Assembly (NCBI GenBank): GCA_035444405.1 | Contig: DAOMOP010000127.1 | Span: forward strand, 1 to 11,977 | Direction: 5' to 3' | DNA length: 11,977 nucleotides | Origin: DAOMOP01 sp035444405 | GTDB lineage: Bacteria; Pseudomonadota; Gammaproteobacteria; Burkholderiales; Rhodocyclaceae | Part shown: positions 1 through 7,734 of the stretch, in pieces | Layout of the letters: every line of letters starts with the position of its first letter | Position numbering within the stretch: position 1 is the first letter of the stretch | Notes under the pieces: generated by a model | The model's database searches: none | Seen by the model: only the letters and a program-made list of their open reading frames with translations | Told to the model about the DNA's origin: nothing | Made by a program: the position numbers and the translations under genes

Positions 1-783
1 GATGAAGTGGTTCTTCTCGCGCGTCTCGAGGAAGGGCACGCCCTTGCCCATCAGCGTGTCGAACAGGATCACGCGCGGCTTGGGCTCGGCCAGATTGCGT
101 GCGGTGTCGAAGGCGGCGATCACCGCCACGAGGTCGTTGCCATCGACGCGCTGCACGTGCCAGCCGAAGGACGCCCACTTGTCGGCCAGCGGCTCGAAGC
201 CCATCACCTTGGTGGAGGGGCCGTCGGCCTGCTGGTTGTTGATGTCGACCAGGCAGATCAGGTTCGACAGGCCGTGGTGGGCGGCGCCCATCGCCGCTTC
301 CCAGGTCGAGCCCTCGTCGAGCTCGCCGTCGGACATCGAGTTGTAGACGAAGGCCGGGTTGTCCTTCAGGCGCAGGCCAAGCGCCATGCCCACCGCGATC
401 GGAAGGCCCTGGCCGAGCGAGCCGCCCGACATCTCCATGCCCGGGGTGTAGGTGGTCATACCCGACATCGGCAGGCGGCTGTCGTCGCTGCCGTAGGTCT
501 CGAGTTCGTCTTCGGGGATGATCTTCGCTTCTATCAGCGCGGCGTAGAATGCGATCGCGTAATGGCCATGGGACAGCAGGAAGCGGTCGCGCCCTTCCCA
601 GCCCGGGTCCTCGGGGCGGAACTTCATCGCATGGCAGTAGGCCGCCGCCAGCACGTCGGCGTAGCCCAGGGCCTGGCCGACATAGCCCTGGCCCTGCACC
701 TCGCCCATCCGCAGCGCAAGGCGGCGGATGCGGTAGGCGCTCTCGGCGACCCGGGCATGGGCCGGTGAAAGACTCGTGTGCAC
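1..783 (-). CDS. Transketolase, N-terminal (TPP-binding) subunit, 3' end cut by window
   Basis: The visible 261 codons encode the thiamine-diphosphate-binding half of a split transketolase, a cytoplasmic enzyme moving two-carbon ketol units between sugar phosphates. Such N-terminal subunits are normally about 270-280 residues and need a separate C-terminal subunit, expected just beyond the left edge. Family features seen are SHGH at 71-74, GGSLGQGLPIAVG at 120-132 and the diphosphate-binding segment SDGELDEGSTWEA at 151-163, followed by VDINNQQADG at 179-188. The usual GDG of the TPP motif reads SDG here, which may be a subfamily trait. The start is a GTG at 783 with AAAGGAG about seven bases upstream. 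No in-frame ATG has a comparable ribosome site. The gene diverges from a LysR gene, so that regulator may control it. The sugar substrate cannot be told from sequence. Confidence 0.9.
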   Translation of the reverse strand, partial: MHTSLSPAHARVAESAYRIRRLALRMGEVQGQGYVGQALGYADVLAAAYCHAMKFRPEDPGWEGRDRFLLSHGHYAIAFYAALIEAKIIPEDELETYGSDDSRLPMSGMTTYTPGMEMSGGSLGQGLPIAVGMALGLRLKDNPAFVYNSMSDGELDEGSTWEAAMGAAHHGLSNLICLVDINNQQADGPSTKVMGFEPLADKWASFGWHVQRVDGNDLVAVIAAFDTARNLAEPKPRVILFDTLMGKGVPFLETREKNHFI

Positions 784-803
784 GCAGTTCTCCTTTGTCA
801 GGA

Positions 804-894
804 CCCGGCACTTCGCAGTGCCGGGCGGATTCGTTTCGCTCGGTCGGAGAGGGATCTCTCCGCTTCCGCCGACGCCCCTGCAGAGCGTCCGGCG
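804..894 (-). repeat. Three consecutive hairpins in the transketolase leader
   Basis: Three inverted repeats lie between the transketolase ribosome site and the AT-richer promoter-like stretch. Hairpin one is a perfect 9-bp stem, CCCGGCACT at 804-812 with AGTGCCGGG at 817-825, around a 4-base loop. Hairpin two is a perfect 7-bp stem, CGGAGAG at 845-851 with CTCTCCG at 856-862. Hairpin three pairs CGCCGACGC at 867-875 with GCGTCCGGCG at 885-894 through nine pairs and one bulged base. None is followed by a T run on either strand, so simple terminators are unlikely. They could be a structured 5' leader of the transketolase mRNA or a small repetitive extragenic element. Confidence 0.55.
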
Positions 895-914
895 AGTGGG
901 AGTAGCTTATTCCC

Positions 915-969
915 TTGATTTTTCAGGCTCAAACGAATATTTATGGCCTCATAAGTGAACTGAATTCAC
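915..969. promoter_or_regulatory. AT-richer divergent promoter/operator region of the LysR-transketolase pair
   Basis: This short stretch is clearly AT-richer than its surroundings. On the plus strand TTGATT (915-920) and TATTTA (938-943) are 17 bases apart and could be a weak sigma-70 promoter for the LysR gene. The inverted repeat GTGAA (955-959) / TTCAC (965-969) abuts the proposed GTG start, and TTGA (915-918) / TCAA (929-932) forms a second partial dyad. LysR-type proteins commonly bind such interrupted dyads in divergent spacers and repress their own gene. The individual assignments are weak; only the general role as a divergent control region is reasonably supported. Confidence 0.4.
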
Positions 970-1875
970 GTGATTATTGCGATGCACAATCGGATTTCCC
1001 TCAAGGCGGTGCAGGCATTCGAGGCCGCGGCGCGCCTGTCCTCTTTCGCGCTCGCAGCAGAGGAATTGTTCGTCACGCCCTCCGCGGTGAGCCACCAGAT
1101 CAAGCTGCTCGAGGAGCAATTCGGCGTGCGCCTGTTCCACCGGGTGCACCGCGCGGTGATCCTGACCGACGCCGGACGGCAGTACGCCGAAGATGTGTCC
1201 GCCGCCTTCGCGCGCATCGAGATGGCCACCCGCGAGCTCGGTCGCACGGCCAAGAGCGACATCCTGACGGTGCATTCGACGCCGAGCTTCGCCACCCAGT
1301 GGCTGATGCCGCGCCTGGCGCGCTTCAGCGCCGCCCACCCGGATATCGACGTGCGCCTCAATGCCTCCTATCCACCCCCGCCCGACCTGCTGCTGCAGGG
1401 CGTCGACATCGACATCCGCTACGGCATGCGGCGGCTGCAGCCGGCCGGCACGATGGTGCTGCCCTTCCCGACCGAGACCATCGTGCCGCTGTGTGCGCCG
1501 CAGCTCGCGCACGGGGCGCACCCGATCCGCACCCCCTACGACCTGTGCCACCACGCGCTGATCCACAGCGAGGTGTGCCTGGTCGGCTGGCGCGACTGGC
1601 TGCGCGCGCACCGCAAGGTCAAGCTCGACATCACGCGCGGCCTGCGCTTCGACCGCTCGTTCATGGCGATCAGCGCGGCCGTCGACGGGCTCGGCGTGTG
1701 TCTGGAAAGCCTGCTGCTGGTCGAGCGCGAGCTCGACACCGGCAAGCTGGTCGCGCCGCTCGGGCGCGAAGGGATGAAGGTGTCCGGCTACACGCTGAAT
1801 CTGCTCAAGTCGCGCGCCGAGCTGCCCAAGATCCGGGCGTTTCAGGACTGGCTGTTTGCCGAGTTGGCGGGGTGA
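970..1875 (+). CDS. LysR-family transcriptional regulator, GcvA-like
   Basis: A 301-residue LysR-type regulator of normal length. The winged helix-turn-helix covers about residues 12-70 (LKAVQAFEAAARLSSFALAA, then VTPSAVSHQIKLLEEQFG, then LFHR). The rest is a periplasmic-binding-protein-like effector domain. The phrases FATQWLMPRLARF and LLLQGVDIDIRYG are typical of the GcvA branch. Translation is placed at GTG 970, but ATG 982 (giving 297 residues) is equally possible because neither has a good ribosome site. The gene diverges from the transketolase gene, which is its most likely target; the inducer is unknown. It converges with the toxin gene downstream across 53 bases that show no clear terminator. 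Confidence 0.9.
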   Translation: MIIAMHNRISLKAVQAFEAAARLSSFALAAEELFVTPSAVSHQIKLLEEQFGVRLFHRVHRAVILTDAGRQYAEDVSAAFARIEMATRELGRTAKSDILTVHSTPSFATQWLMPRLARFSAAHPDIDVRLNASYPPPPDLLLQGVDIDIRYGMRRLQPAGTMVLPFPTETIVPLCAPQLAHGAHPIRTPYDLCHHALIHSEVCLVGWRDWLRAHRKVKLDITRGLRFDRSFMAISAAVDGLGVCLESLLLVERELDTGKLVAPLGREGMKVSGYTLNLLKSRAELPKIRAFQDWLFAELAG

Positions 1876-1928
1876 GCGGTGCCGGCCGGAGTCGCTGACG
1901 TGCAGATTCGCTTCACGGCGCGCGGCCG

Positions 1929-2339
1929 TCAGTCCGATCCGCCGGGGGCGAGCAGCTCTACGGTGGGGAAATACGTCGCGTAGCGCCGCACATCCCGGGT
2001 CAACAACGGACAGGCCGACACCGCCGCATGCGCACCGATGAAGAAATCGGCCAGCACGTTGCCCTTCGTACCGCCCTGCCGGCGATAGCGCACGAAGGCC
2101 TTGCCCGCCAGGAACAACGCCGGACGCGGAATCTCGAGCATCACCAGTCCGAGCTCGTCGAGGGTCTGGTCCAGGGTCTCGACGGTCGAGAAGGTCAGCG
2201 ACAGCTCCGCGTAAATGATCGGGTCGATCGCCAACTGATGGATTTGCGACTGCGCACGGAGCTGTCCGATCGACCAGTCGGCCCAGTCGGGGTCGTCCTC
2301 GAGCACGTCCACCAGGACATTGGTATCGACCAGCAGCAT
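1929..2339 (-). CDS. vapC: PIN-domain toxin, VapC family
   Basis: A 136-residue PIN-domain protein, the usual size for a VapC toxin, a Mg2+-dependent RNase held inactive by its antitoxin. The expected acidic residues are all present: D5 in LLVDTNVLVDVL, E45 in YAELS, D98 in LADFFIGAHA and D116 in LTRDVRRY, so the active site looks intact. The ATG at 2339 overlaps the antitoxin stop codon by one base (TGATG), giving translational coupling. An upstream in-frame ATG would run into the antitoxin gene and is unlikely. Other PIN nucleases look similar, but the pairing with an AbrB-type antitoxin makes a type II toxin-antitoxin module the best reading. The RNA target cannot be predicted. Confidence 0.9.
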   Translation of the reverse strand: MLLVDTNVLVDVLEDDPDWADWSIGQLRAQSQIHQLAIDPIIYAELSLTFSTVETLDQTLDELGLVMLEIPRPALFLAGKAFVRYRRQGGTKGNVLADFFIGAHAAVSACPLLTRDVRRYATYFPTVELLAPGGSD

Positions 2340-2578
2340 CAGTCGTCGCCGCGCAGCAAGGCCATCAGCGCATCGGTGCGCCACTTGATGTCGGCCTTGC
2401 CACGGGCGGCCTCGAAACGATCGCGCGGGCGGTCGGGGTGCTCGCCCTCCTTGTGGATGACCACGTCGCCGTCACGATTGACGGCGAACTCGACCTTGCA
2501 GCCGGGCGCAAGGCCGAGCGCGTCGCGAATCCGTTTGGGGATGGTGACCTGCCCCTTGCTGGTCAATGTCGTCGTCAT
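2339..2578 (-). CDS. vapB: AbrB/MazE/SpoVT-fold antitoxin, VapB type
   Basis: A 79-residue antitoxin. Residues 1-45 form the swapped-hairpin AbrB DNA-binding fold, with the family signature LTSKGQVTIPKRIRDALGL at 5-23 followed by GCKVEF and DGDVVIHK. The C-terminal part, about 46-79, is charged and ends in an amphipathic stretch (KWRTDALMALLRGDD) that would bind and mask the toxin. The gene comes first in the pair, as usual for VapBC, and its stop overlaps the toxin ATG. The ribosome site is weak. The inverted repeat just upstream is probably where the antitoxin or the toxin-antitoxin complex represses the operon. Confidence 0.9.
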   Translation of the reverse strand: MTTTLTSKGQVTIPKRIRDALGLAPGCKVEFAVNRDGDVVIHKEGEHPDRPRDRFEAARGKADIKWRTDALMALLRGDD

Positions 2579-2593
2579 CGCATGCGACCCGGT

Positions 2594-2620
2594 GTATTAC
2601 TCGATGAACCAGTGTAATAC
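2594..2620 (-). promoter_or_regulatory. Inverted-repeat operator upstream of the vapBC pair
   Basis: GTATTAC (2594-2600) and GTAATAC (2614-2620) are perfect 7-bp inverted copies with start-to-start spacing of exactly 20 bases, two turns of the helix. The flanking GG/CC pairs extend the dyad with one mismatch. The dyad lies 16 bases upstream of the antitoxin ATG and is strikingly AT-rich for this genome. AbrB-fold antitoxins repress their own promoters through such dyads. The exact promoter elements are not clear. Confidence 0.6.
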
Positions 2621-2809
2621 CCCGTCGGCGTCGGTGCAAACACCAGCGCGATGGCGGCGACCGCGGTGCGCCGTCAGGATCCGCCTTCGACCTGCATGCC
2701 CGGCCGGTCCTGGCATTTTCGCGTTGCGGCGGTGAAGCCGTGCGTGGACGAGGGCATTTTCGTCACGCAACTGGCCACGGGACACGCAGGGGGCGGATGG
2801 CGATCGCCG
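2621..2809. other. Intergenic stretch with no recognisable gene
   Basis: Between the vapBC operator and the enolase remnant no frame on either strand gives a recognisable protein. The only small internal repeat noticed is GGCATTTTCG at 2712-2721 and again at 2753-2762. In many betaproteobacteria ftsB follows eno, but no FtsB-like sequence follows the enolase stop here. The stretch may be scrambled junction DNA. Confidence 0.4.
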
Positions 2810-2938
2810 TTAGGCGTGGCTCGGAAACACAGAGCGGCCGCGATAAATTGCATCCGCGCCCAGTTCGTCTTCGATCAGGAGCAGGCGGTTGTACTTGGCT
2901 ACCCGGTCCGAGCGGCACAGGGAGCCAGTCTTGATCTG
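2810..2938 (-). pseudogene. eno: Enolase 3' remnant (last 42 codons)
   Basis: Read on the minus strand, these codons give QIKTGSLCRSDRVAKYNRLL, then LIEDELGADAIYRG and a short tail ending in TAA at 2810-2812. This is the strongly conserved C-terminus of enolase, the glycolytic enzyme converting 2-phosphoglycerate to phosphoenolpyruvate. The homology stops abruptly: enolases have a glycine before QIKTG, whereas here the preceding codon reads threonine and the sequence belongs to a transporter fragment on the other strand. The remaining ~90% of the gene is missing, so this is a dead fragment. The cell presumably has an intact enolase elsewhere. The little-decayed sequence suggests a recent event or an assembly chimera. 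Confidence 0.85.
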
Positions 2939-3260
2939 GGTGGCCGCAGTGCACACGCTCGGCGCCTCACTGACGCGCTACAGCCTCGGCGCGCGGCTGT
3001 CGGAGCCGGCGGTGCTGGTCGCACTGAAGACGATCGTGCATCCGCTGCTGGTGTGGCTGCTCGCGACGCGTGTGTTCGACGTGCCGCCGCTGTGGACCAT
3101 GACTGCAGTCACGCTCGCGGCACTGCCGGCCGGCATCACCCCGTACCTGTTCGCGCAGCGCTACAACGCTTGCCAGGCGACGACAGCGTCGGCGGTGTTC
3201 CTGTCGACCGTGCTTTCGGTGTTGACGCTGACCGTGCTGCTCTTCCTGCTGCGGGGTTGA
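2939..3260 (+). pseudogene. AEC-family transporter 3' remnant
   Basis: The plus-strand frame ending at the TGA 3258-3260 reads HTLGASLTRYSLGARLSEPA, then LVALKTIVHPLLVWLLATRV and a tail of membrane helices including LAALPAGITPYLFAQRY. This is the C-terminal third (roughly the last 100 of about 310 residues) of an auxin-efflux-carrier/MdcF-like permease. It aligns by eye with the TGASL and ASAPTAAASYVM regions of the intact AEC gene at 6642-7592 but is clearly a different paralogue. An ATG at 2889 is in frame, yet its first ~17 codons are antisense enolase sequence, so it is not a real start. The gene lost its 5' two thirds at the same point where the enolase remnant begins. Confidence 0.8.
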
Positions 3261-3312
3261 TGCCAGGCAGCGGCAAGACTGCGCGATGCGCCGAGCGCAC
3301 CGCCGCGTCCGC

Positions 3313-4751
<1,439 letters not shown>

Positions 4752-4764
<13 letters not shown>

Positions 4765-5315
4765 CGTGCGCCTCCGTTCGCGGCGAGCGCCGGTGCGTCG
4801 AGCAAACGCCTGAACTCGGCCGCCGGCAGCGGCTGCCCGAACGGATACCCGCGCGCCGCATCGCAGCCGTGCGCGGGCAGAAAGTCGCGCTCGCCGCCCG
4901 CGTGATCCCACAGCGCCGGCAGCATGTCGGCAAGATATTTGCGGAAAGCGCCGACGTACCATTTCGGTTCGAGACCGATGCGCGCGTGCACGAACCCGAC
5001 CCTGAGGCGCCGCTCGACGTAGTCCCAGTCGTAGCTGCCTTCGGTGAGTTCGGCGAAGTAGCGCTCGTGGGCGGCCTTGAGCCGCGTCAGCGCGGCGGCG
5101 GCGTGCAGCAGCGCGGCGAGCGGTGCATAGCCTTGCAGGTAGTCGTAGAACGCATCGGCAAAGCCGCGCCGCGTGTCGGCGATGCTGCCGTGGATCGCGC
5201 GCAGGCGCTCGACGTCATCGCGGCCGAAATCGAGAAAGCGCTTGCGCTCGGCGATCTCGGCCGCGTCGATGCCCATCTCGCGGGCGACATCGTCAGCCAC
5301 GACCGGCCGCCCCAT
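4752..5315 (-). CDS. Globin-coupled sensor remnant fused to an EAL-domain tail
   Basis: A 187-residue protein. Residues ~20-140 are a globin-coupled-sensor haem domain: the probable proximal haem ligand is H110 in VGFVHARIGLEPKWYVGAF, and Y57 in FYDYL matches the usual distal tyrosine. The globin stops around residue 142, before its last helix. Residues ~147-172 (AHGCDAARGYPFGQPLPAAEF and RRLL) match the very end of EAL cyclic-di-GMP phosphodiesterase domains, whose catalytic parts are missing. The simplest reading is that a longer globin-GGDEF-EAL c-di-GMP enzyme lost its middle by an in-frame deletion. The product cannot make or break c-di-GMP; it might still bind haem or be inert. ATG 5315 overlaps the chemoreceptor gene by 23 bases; GTG 5300 is an alternative start. 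Its stop overlaps the sigma-54 regulator start. Confidence 0.8.
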
Positions 5316-6405
5316 GGGTCTGCGCGAGCATCTGCGCGATGCCGCCCATCACCGTCATGTTGGCGTCTTCCATCGCCGACAGCGCCTGCAGCGCGGCCTC
5401 GGTCTGACCGGCGTAATGCAGCGCGACGGCACGCCGGGCGTGCTCGTGCACGGCCTTGTGCGGCTTTTCGAGCGCCGCGTAGCCGGGCAGCCGCGCAAAG
5501 TGCGCCTTGCCCTCGCCGTCGTAATACCACTGGCCGAGCCGGCACTCGGTGTCGTCGGGCAGCGCCTCCGGGCGCAGCTGCGAGGTGCCGAGAAACACCT
5601 TGTACACCTCGAGCTTGAGCGTGAGCTCCTCGATGTTGGCGAGCTCGACGTTGGCGAGCAGCGCCGAGCCGGTCACCGCGCGCTCCATGCACTGCGACAG
5701 GTCCATCAAGTGCTGCATGCTGTGCATCGCCGCCTCGCTCTCCTCGGAGAAGCGCGCGGCGTCCTGCGCCCCTTCGTGCATGATCGCGCGCGCGGTCTCG
5801 GTCTCGCCCTGGATCGTGCCGACCAGCGTGCCGATGTCGGCGGTGGCCTTGCCGGTACGCTCGGCGAGCTTGCGCACCTCGTCGGCGACGACGGCGAAGC
5901 CGCGGCCGGCCTCGCCGGCACGCGCCGCCTCGATCGCCGCATTGAGGGCGAGCAGGTTGGTCTGGTCGGCGACCTCCTTGATGAGCTCGACGATGCCGCC
6001 GATCTCGCCGGCGCGCCGGTGCAGCGTCTCGATGTTGGCCGCCGCGCCGGTGATCGTCTCGAACATCTGCCTGAGGTTGGCGGCGATCTGCTCGAAGGCG
6101 ACACGGTTGGCGTCCGAGCGCGTGGCCGCCTCGACCGCCGAGCGCTTCTCGTCGTTGAGCGTCGTCGCCAGCCCCAGAAAGGACTGGCGCACGCCGCCGA
6201 GCGACTCGCCGAACGCGCCGAGGTTGCGGAACACGCCGTCGAGCGAGGCGCGCTCGCGCTGCGAGGCCTCGAGTTGCGCACGGGCGCCGTCGCGCTCGGC
6301 CTCGAGCTCGGCGATGCGCGCCTTCAGGTCGGCGTTGTCGCGGGCGAGCTCGGCACGTTGCGCATCGACCCGCTCGAGTGTCTTTCTGGTGTTGTTGAAA
6401 AGCAC
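5293..6405 (-). CDS. Soluble methyl-accepting chemotaxis protein with CZB-like C-terminus
   Basis: A 370-residue chemoreceptor without membrane segments, so it should act in the cytoplasm. Residues ~8-55 look like a coiled coil. The signalling domain surrounds the conserved hairpin tip at ~144-184 (EVADQTNLLALNAAIEAARA through ADEVRKLAERT), which contacts CheA and CheW. Residues ~255-330 resemble a chemoreceptor zinc-binding (CZB) domain, with C288 in ECRLGQWYY and H316 and H320 in PHKAVHEHA. The first zinc histidine expected near residue 264 is absent: there is no histidine between 233 and 301. Translation is placed at GTG 6405, with GGAG seven bases upstream; an ATG at 6441 lacks such a site. 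First gene of the operon, behind an FNR box. CZB receptors sense zinc or oxidants; here the signal is unknown. Confidence 0.9.
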   Translation of the reverse strand: MLFNNTRKTLERVDAQRAELARDNADLKARIAELEAERDGARAQLEASQRERASLDGVFRNLGAFGESLGGVRQSFLGLATTLNDEKRSAVEAATRSDANRVAFEQIAANLRQMFETITGAAANIETLHRRAGEIGGIVELIKEVADQTNLLALNAAIEAARAGEAGRGFAVVADEVRKLAERTGKATADIGTLVGTIQGETETARAIMHEGAQDAARFSEESEAAMHSMQHLMDLSQCMERAVTGSALLANVELANIEELTLKLEVYKVFLGTSQLRPEALPDDTECRLGQWYYDGEGKAHFARLPGYAALEKPHKAVHEHARRAVALHYAGQTEAALQALSAMEDANMTVMGGIAQMLAQTHGAAGRG

Positions 6406-6459
6406 GATGTTTCTCCGTCGGGGCCGGCGACGACCGACCATGAACGCTCTTTTCCGACA

Positions 6460-6465
6460 AATCTA
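6460..6465 (-). promoter_or_regulatory. Candidate -10 element of the sensory operon
   Basis: TAGATT on the minus strand matches four of six positions of TATAAT. A transcript starting about seven bases further, near 6453, would have a leader of roughly 48 bases before GTG 6405. It would put the FNR box centre at about -40.5, close to the -41.5 typical of class II FNR-activated promoters. The element is chosen by that spacing and is not proven. Confidence 0.45.
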
Positions 6466-6486
6466 CTCGGGTATTCATTCACGGCA

Positions 6487-6500
6487 TTGATATACATCAA
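6487..6500 (-). promoter_or_regulatory. FNR/Anr binding site
   Basis: TTGATATACATCAA is a perfect match to the FNR/Anr consensus TTGAT-N4-ATCAA. FNR-type proteins carry an oxygen-labile Fe-S cluster and bind as dimers when oxygen is low. The site lies 82 bases upstream of the chemoreceptor start and 142 bases past the end of the AEC transporter gene. The sensory operon is therefore the only gene set it can plausibly serve in the minus direction, and no plus-strand gene follows it. Confidence 0.85.
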
Positions 6501-6555
6501 ATCCACGGAGCCTAACGGCGGCCCATCCGGCACTATATGCCCACGTCACGGCATA

Positions 6556-6579
6556 GCAGATGTGATATACCGCATCTGC
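6556..6579. repeat. Inverted repeat with a second TGATATAC copy
   Basis: GCAGATG (6556-6562) and CATCTGC (6573-6579) form a perfect 7-bp dyad around a 10-base centre. The centre contains TGATATAC (6563-6570), the same eight bases found inside the FNR box at 6488-6495. A second dyad, TATGCC (6536-6541) / GGCATA (6550-6555), lies next to it. Being just past the AEC stop, this could be a factor-independent stem without a T run, or an additional upstream operator for the sensory operon. Confidence 0.4.
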
Positions 6580-6641
6580 AATGCCATGGCACGGGCTCGT
6601 GATTCACCGCCCGATGCGGTCGGAACCCGAGCCGGCGATCG

Positions 6642-7592
6642 TCAGATCAGCTGCAGGCCGCGCAGAATCATGACTGCCAGACTGGTCGTCAGCAGCGAAC
6701 CCAGGGTCGTCAGCGCGATGATGTTTGCCGCCAGCGACGCGTTGCCGCCCATCGCGCGCACCATCACGTAGCTCGCCGCGGCGGTCGGTGCCGACGCCAT
6801 CAGCACCAGCACGGCGAGTTCGACGCCACGCAGGCCTATCGCGACGCCGCCCACCGCGAACACCAGCGGGATCGCGACGAGCTTGCTCGCCCCGGCCAGC
6901 ACCGTGTTGGCCATCTCGCGCCGCAGGCTGGCGAAGTTCAGCGACGCACCGGTGCACAGCAGGGCGAGCGGCAGGGTGAGGTCGGCGAAGTACTGCAGCG
7001 ACTGCTGCACGACCGCCGGCAGGCGCAGCCCCGACCACGACACCAGCAGCGCCAGCGCAATGCTCAGGATCAGCGGGTTCAGCGCGATGCCGCGCACGAT
7101 CCGCCCGGGCCCGCGGCTGCGGTGCAGCGAGCGGCTGAGCGTGATCACCGCGAGCACATTGAACAGGATCGTGATCAATCCGACGTACAGCGAGGCGGCG
7201 ACGAGGCCGGCCTCGCCATAGGCGTTCACGCAATAGGCGAGCCCGATCACCGCCATGTTGGAGCGGAACGCGCCCTGCACGACCACGCCGCGGTCGCGCG
7301 CCGGCGACACCAGGCGCGCCGCCACGCCTTCGAGCACGACGAAGGCGAGCAGCGTCGCCGCGGCACCGAAGGCGATCAGGCGCAGATTGGCCGCTTCACC
7401 CGGGTCGGTACCGCTGATGCTGACGAACAGCAGCGCCGGCAGCGCGATGTTGAACACCAGGCGCGAACCCGCCTCGACGAACGCATCGGTGAGCATGCCG
7501 GTGCGCATCAGCAGCACGCCGAGAGCGAGGATCACGAAGATCGGCCCCGTCACCGTCAGCGAGAAAGCGAAGACCGCCAGGAATTCCGACAT
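6642..7592 (-). CDS. AEC-family permease (auxin efflux carrier/MdcF-like)
   Basis: A complete 316-residue inner-membrane permease of normal length for the AEC family, which in bacteria mostly exports or imports organic anions such as malonate or malate. About ten hydrophobic segments are spread in two halves. Family marks are the first-helix run PIFVILALGVLLMRTGML (17-34), LPALLF (51-56), GAFRSNMAVIGLAY (107-120) and the second-half TGASL (214-218) with LMASAPTAAASYVM (264-277). The ATG at 7592 has only a poor ribosome site (GGCAGGG). It stands alone: 142 bases separate it from the decarboxylase-like gene upstream. The substrate cannot be predicted. Confidence 0.9.
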   Translation of the reverse strand: MSEFLAVFAFSLTVTGPIFVILALGVLLMRTGMLTDAFVEAGSRLVFNIALPALLFVSISGTDPGEAANLRLIAFGAAATLLAFVVLEGVAARLVSPARDRGVVVQGAFRSNMAVIGLAYCVNAYGEAGLVAASLYVGLITILFNVLAVITLSRSLHRSRGPGRIVRGIALNPLILSIALALLVSWSGLRLPAVVQQSLQYFADLTLPLALLCTGASLNFASLRREMANTVLAGASKLVAIPLVFAVGGVAIGLRGVELAVLVLMASAPTAAASYVMVRAMGGNASLAANIIALTTLGSLLTTSLAVMILRGLQLI

Positions 7593-7667
7593 CGATGCGC
7601 CCTGCCTTGCGCCGCAGCAAAGCGCAGCACTTTACGCCGCGCCCGCACGGCCGGCAACGCGCGTCGT

Positions 7668-7683
7668 GCGCGCCGCGGCGCGC
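7668..7683. repeat. Perfect 16-bp GC palindrome between two genes
   Basis: GCGCGCCGCGGCGCGC is fully self-complementary and lies in the 142-base space between the end of the decarboxylase-like gene and the AEC start. A second small hairpin, CGGGC (7706-7710) / GCCCG (7714-7718), sits closer to the upstream stop codon. Neither has a T run on the minus strand, so termination there would be weak or Rho-assisted. Confidence 0.35.
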
Positions 7684-7734
7684 TTTCATCGCATCGCGCG
7701 GCGGCCGGGCGGTGCCCGACCGCGGGGGCCGGTC

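Noticed and set aside
784..960. Possible glycine riboswitch, suggested by a GGAGAG motif next to a GcvA-like regulator
   Set aside because: The conserved riboswitch cores (such as the GCCGAAGGGGCAA-like segment) are absent on both strands, and GGAGAG is explained by a simple hairpin stem.
2712..2730. Sigma-54-like promoter TGGCATTTTCGCGTTGC
   Set aside because: The distance between the GG and GC elements is 12 bases instead of the required 10, and no gene follows it.
2597..2785. A 62-codon minus-strand frame upstream of the antitoxin
   Set aside because: Arg-rich composition, no recognisable family, no ribosome site, and it runs through the operator dyad.
2889..3260. Complete small membrane protein starting at ATG 2889
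   Set aside because: Its first ~17 codons are the antisense of conserved enolase sequence and only the rest is AEC-like, so it is a truncated gene and not a real small protein.
6406..6441. Upstream ATG at 6441 as start of the soluble chemoreceptor
   Set aside because: It adds a short Arg-rich stretch (MVGRRRPRRR) without a ribosome site, while GTG 6405 has GGAG at proper spacing.
5173..6771. Plus-strand open frame of about 530 codons over the soluble chemoreceptor
   Set aside because: Antisense to the conserved chemoreceptor signalling domain and without domain features of its own.
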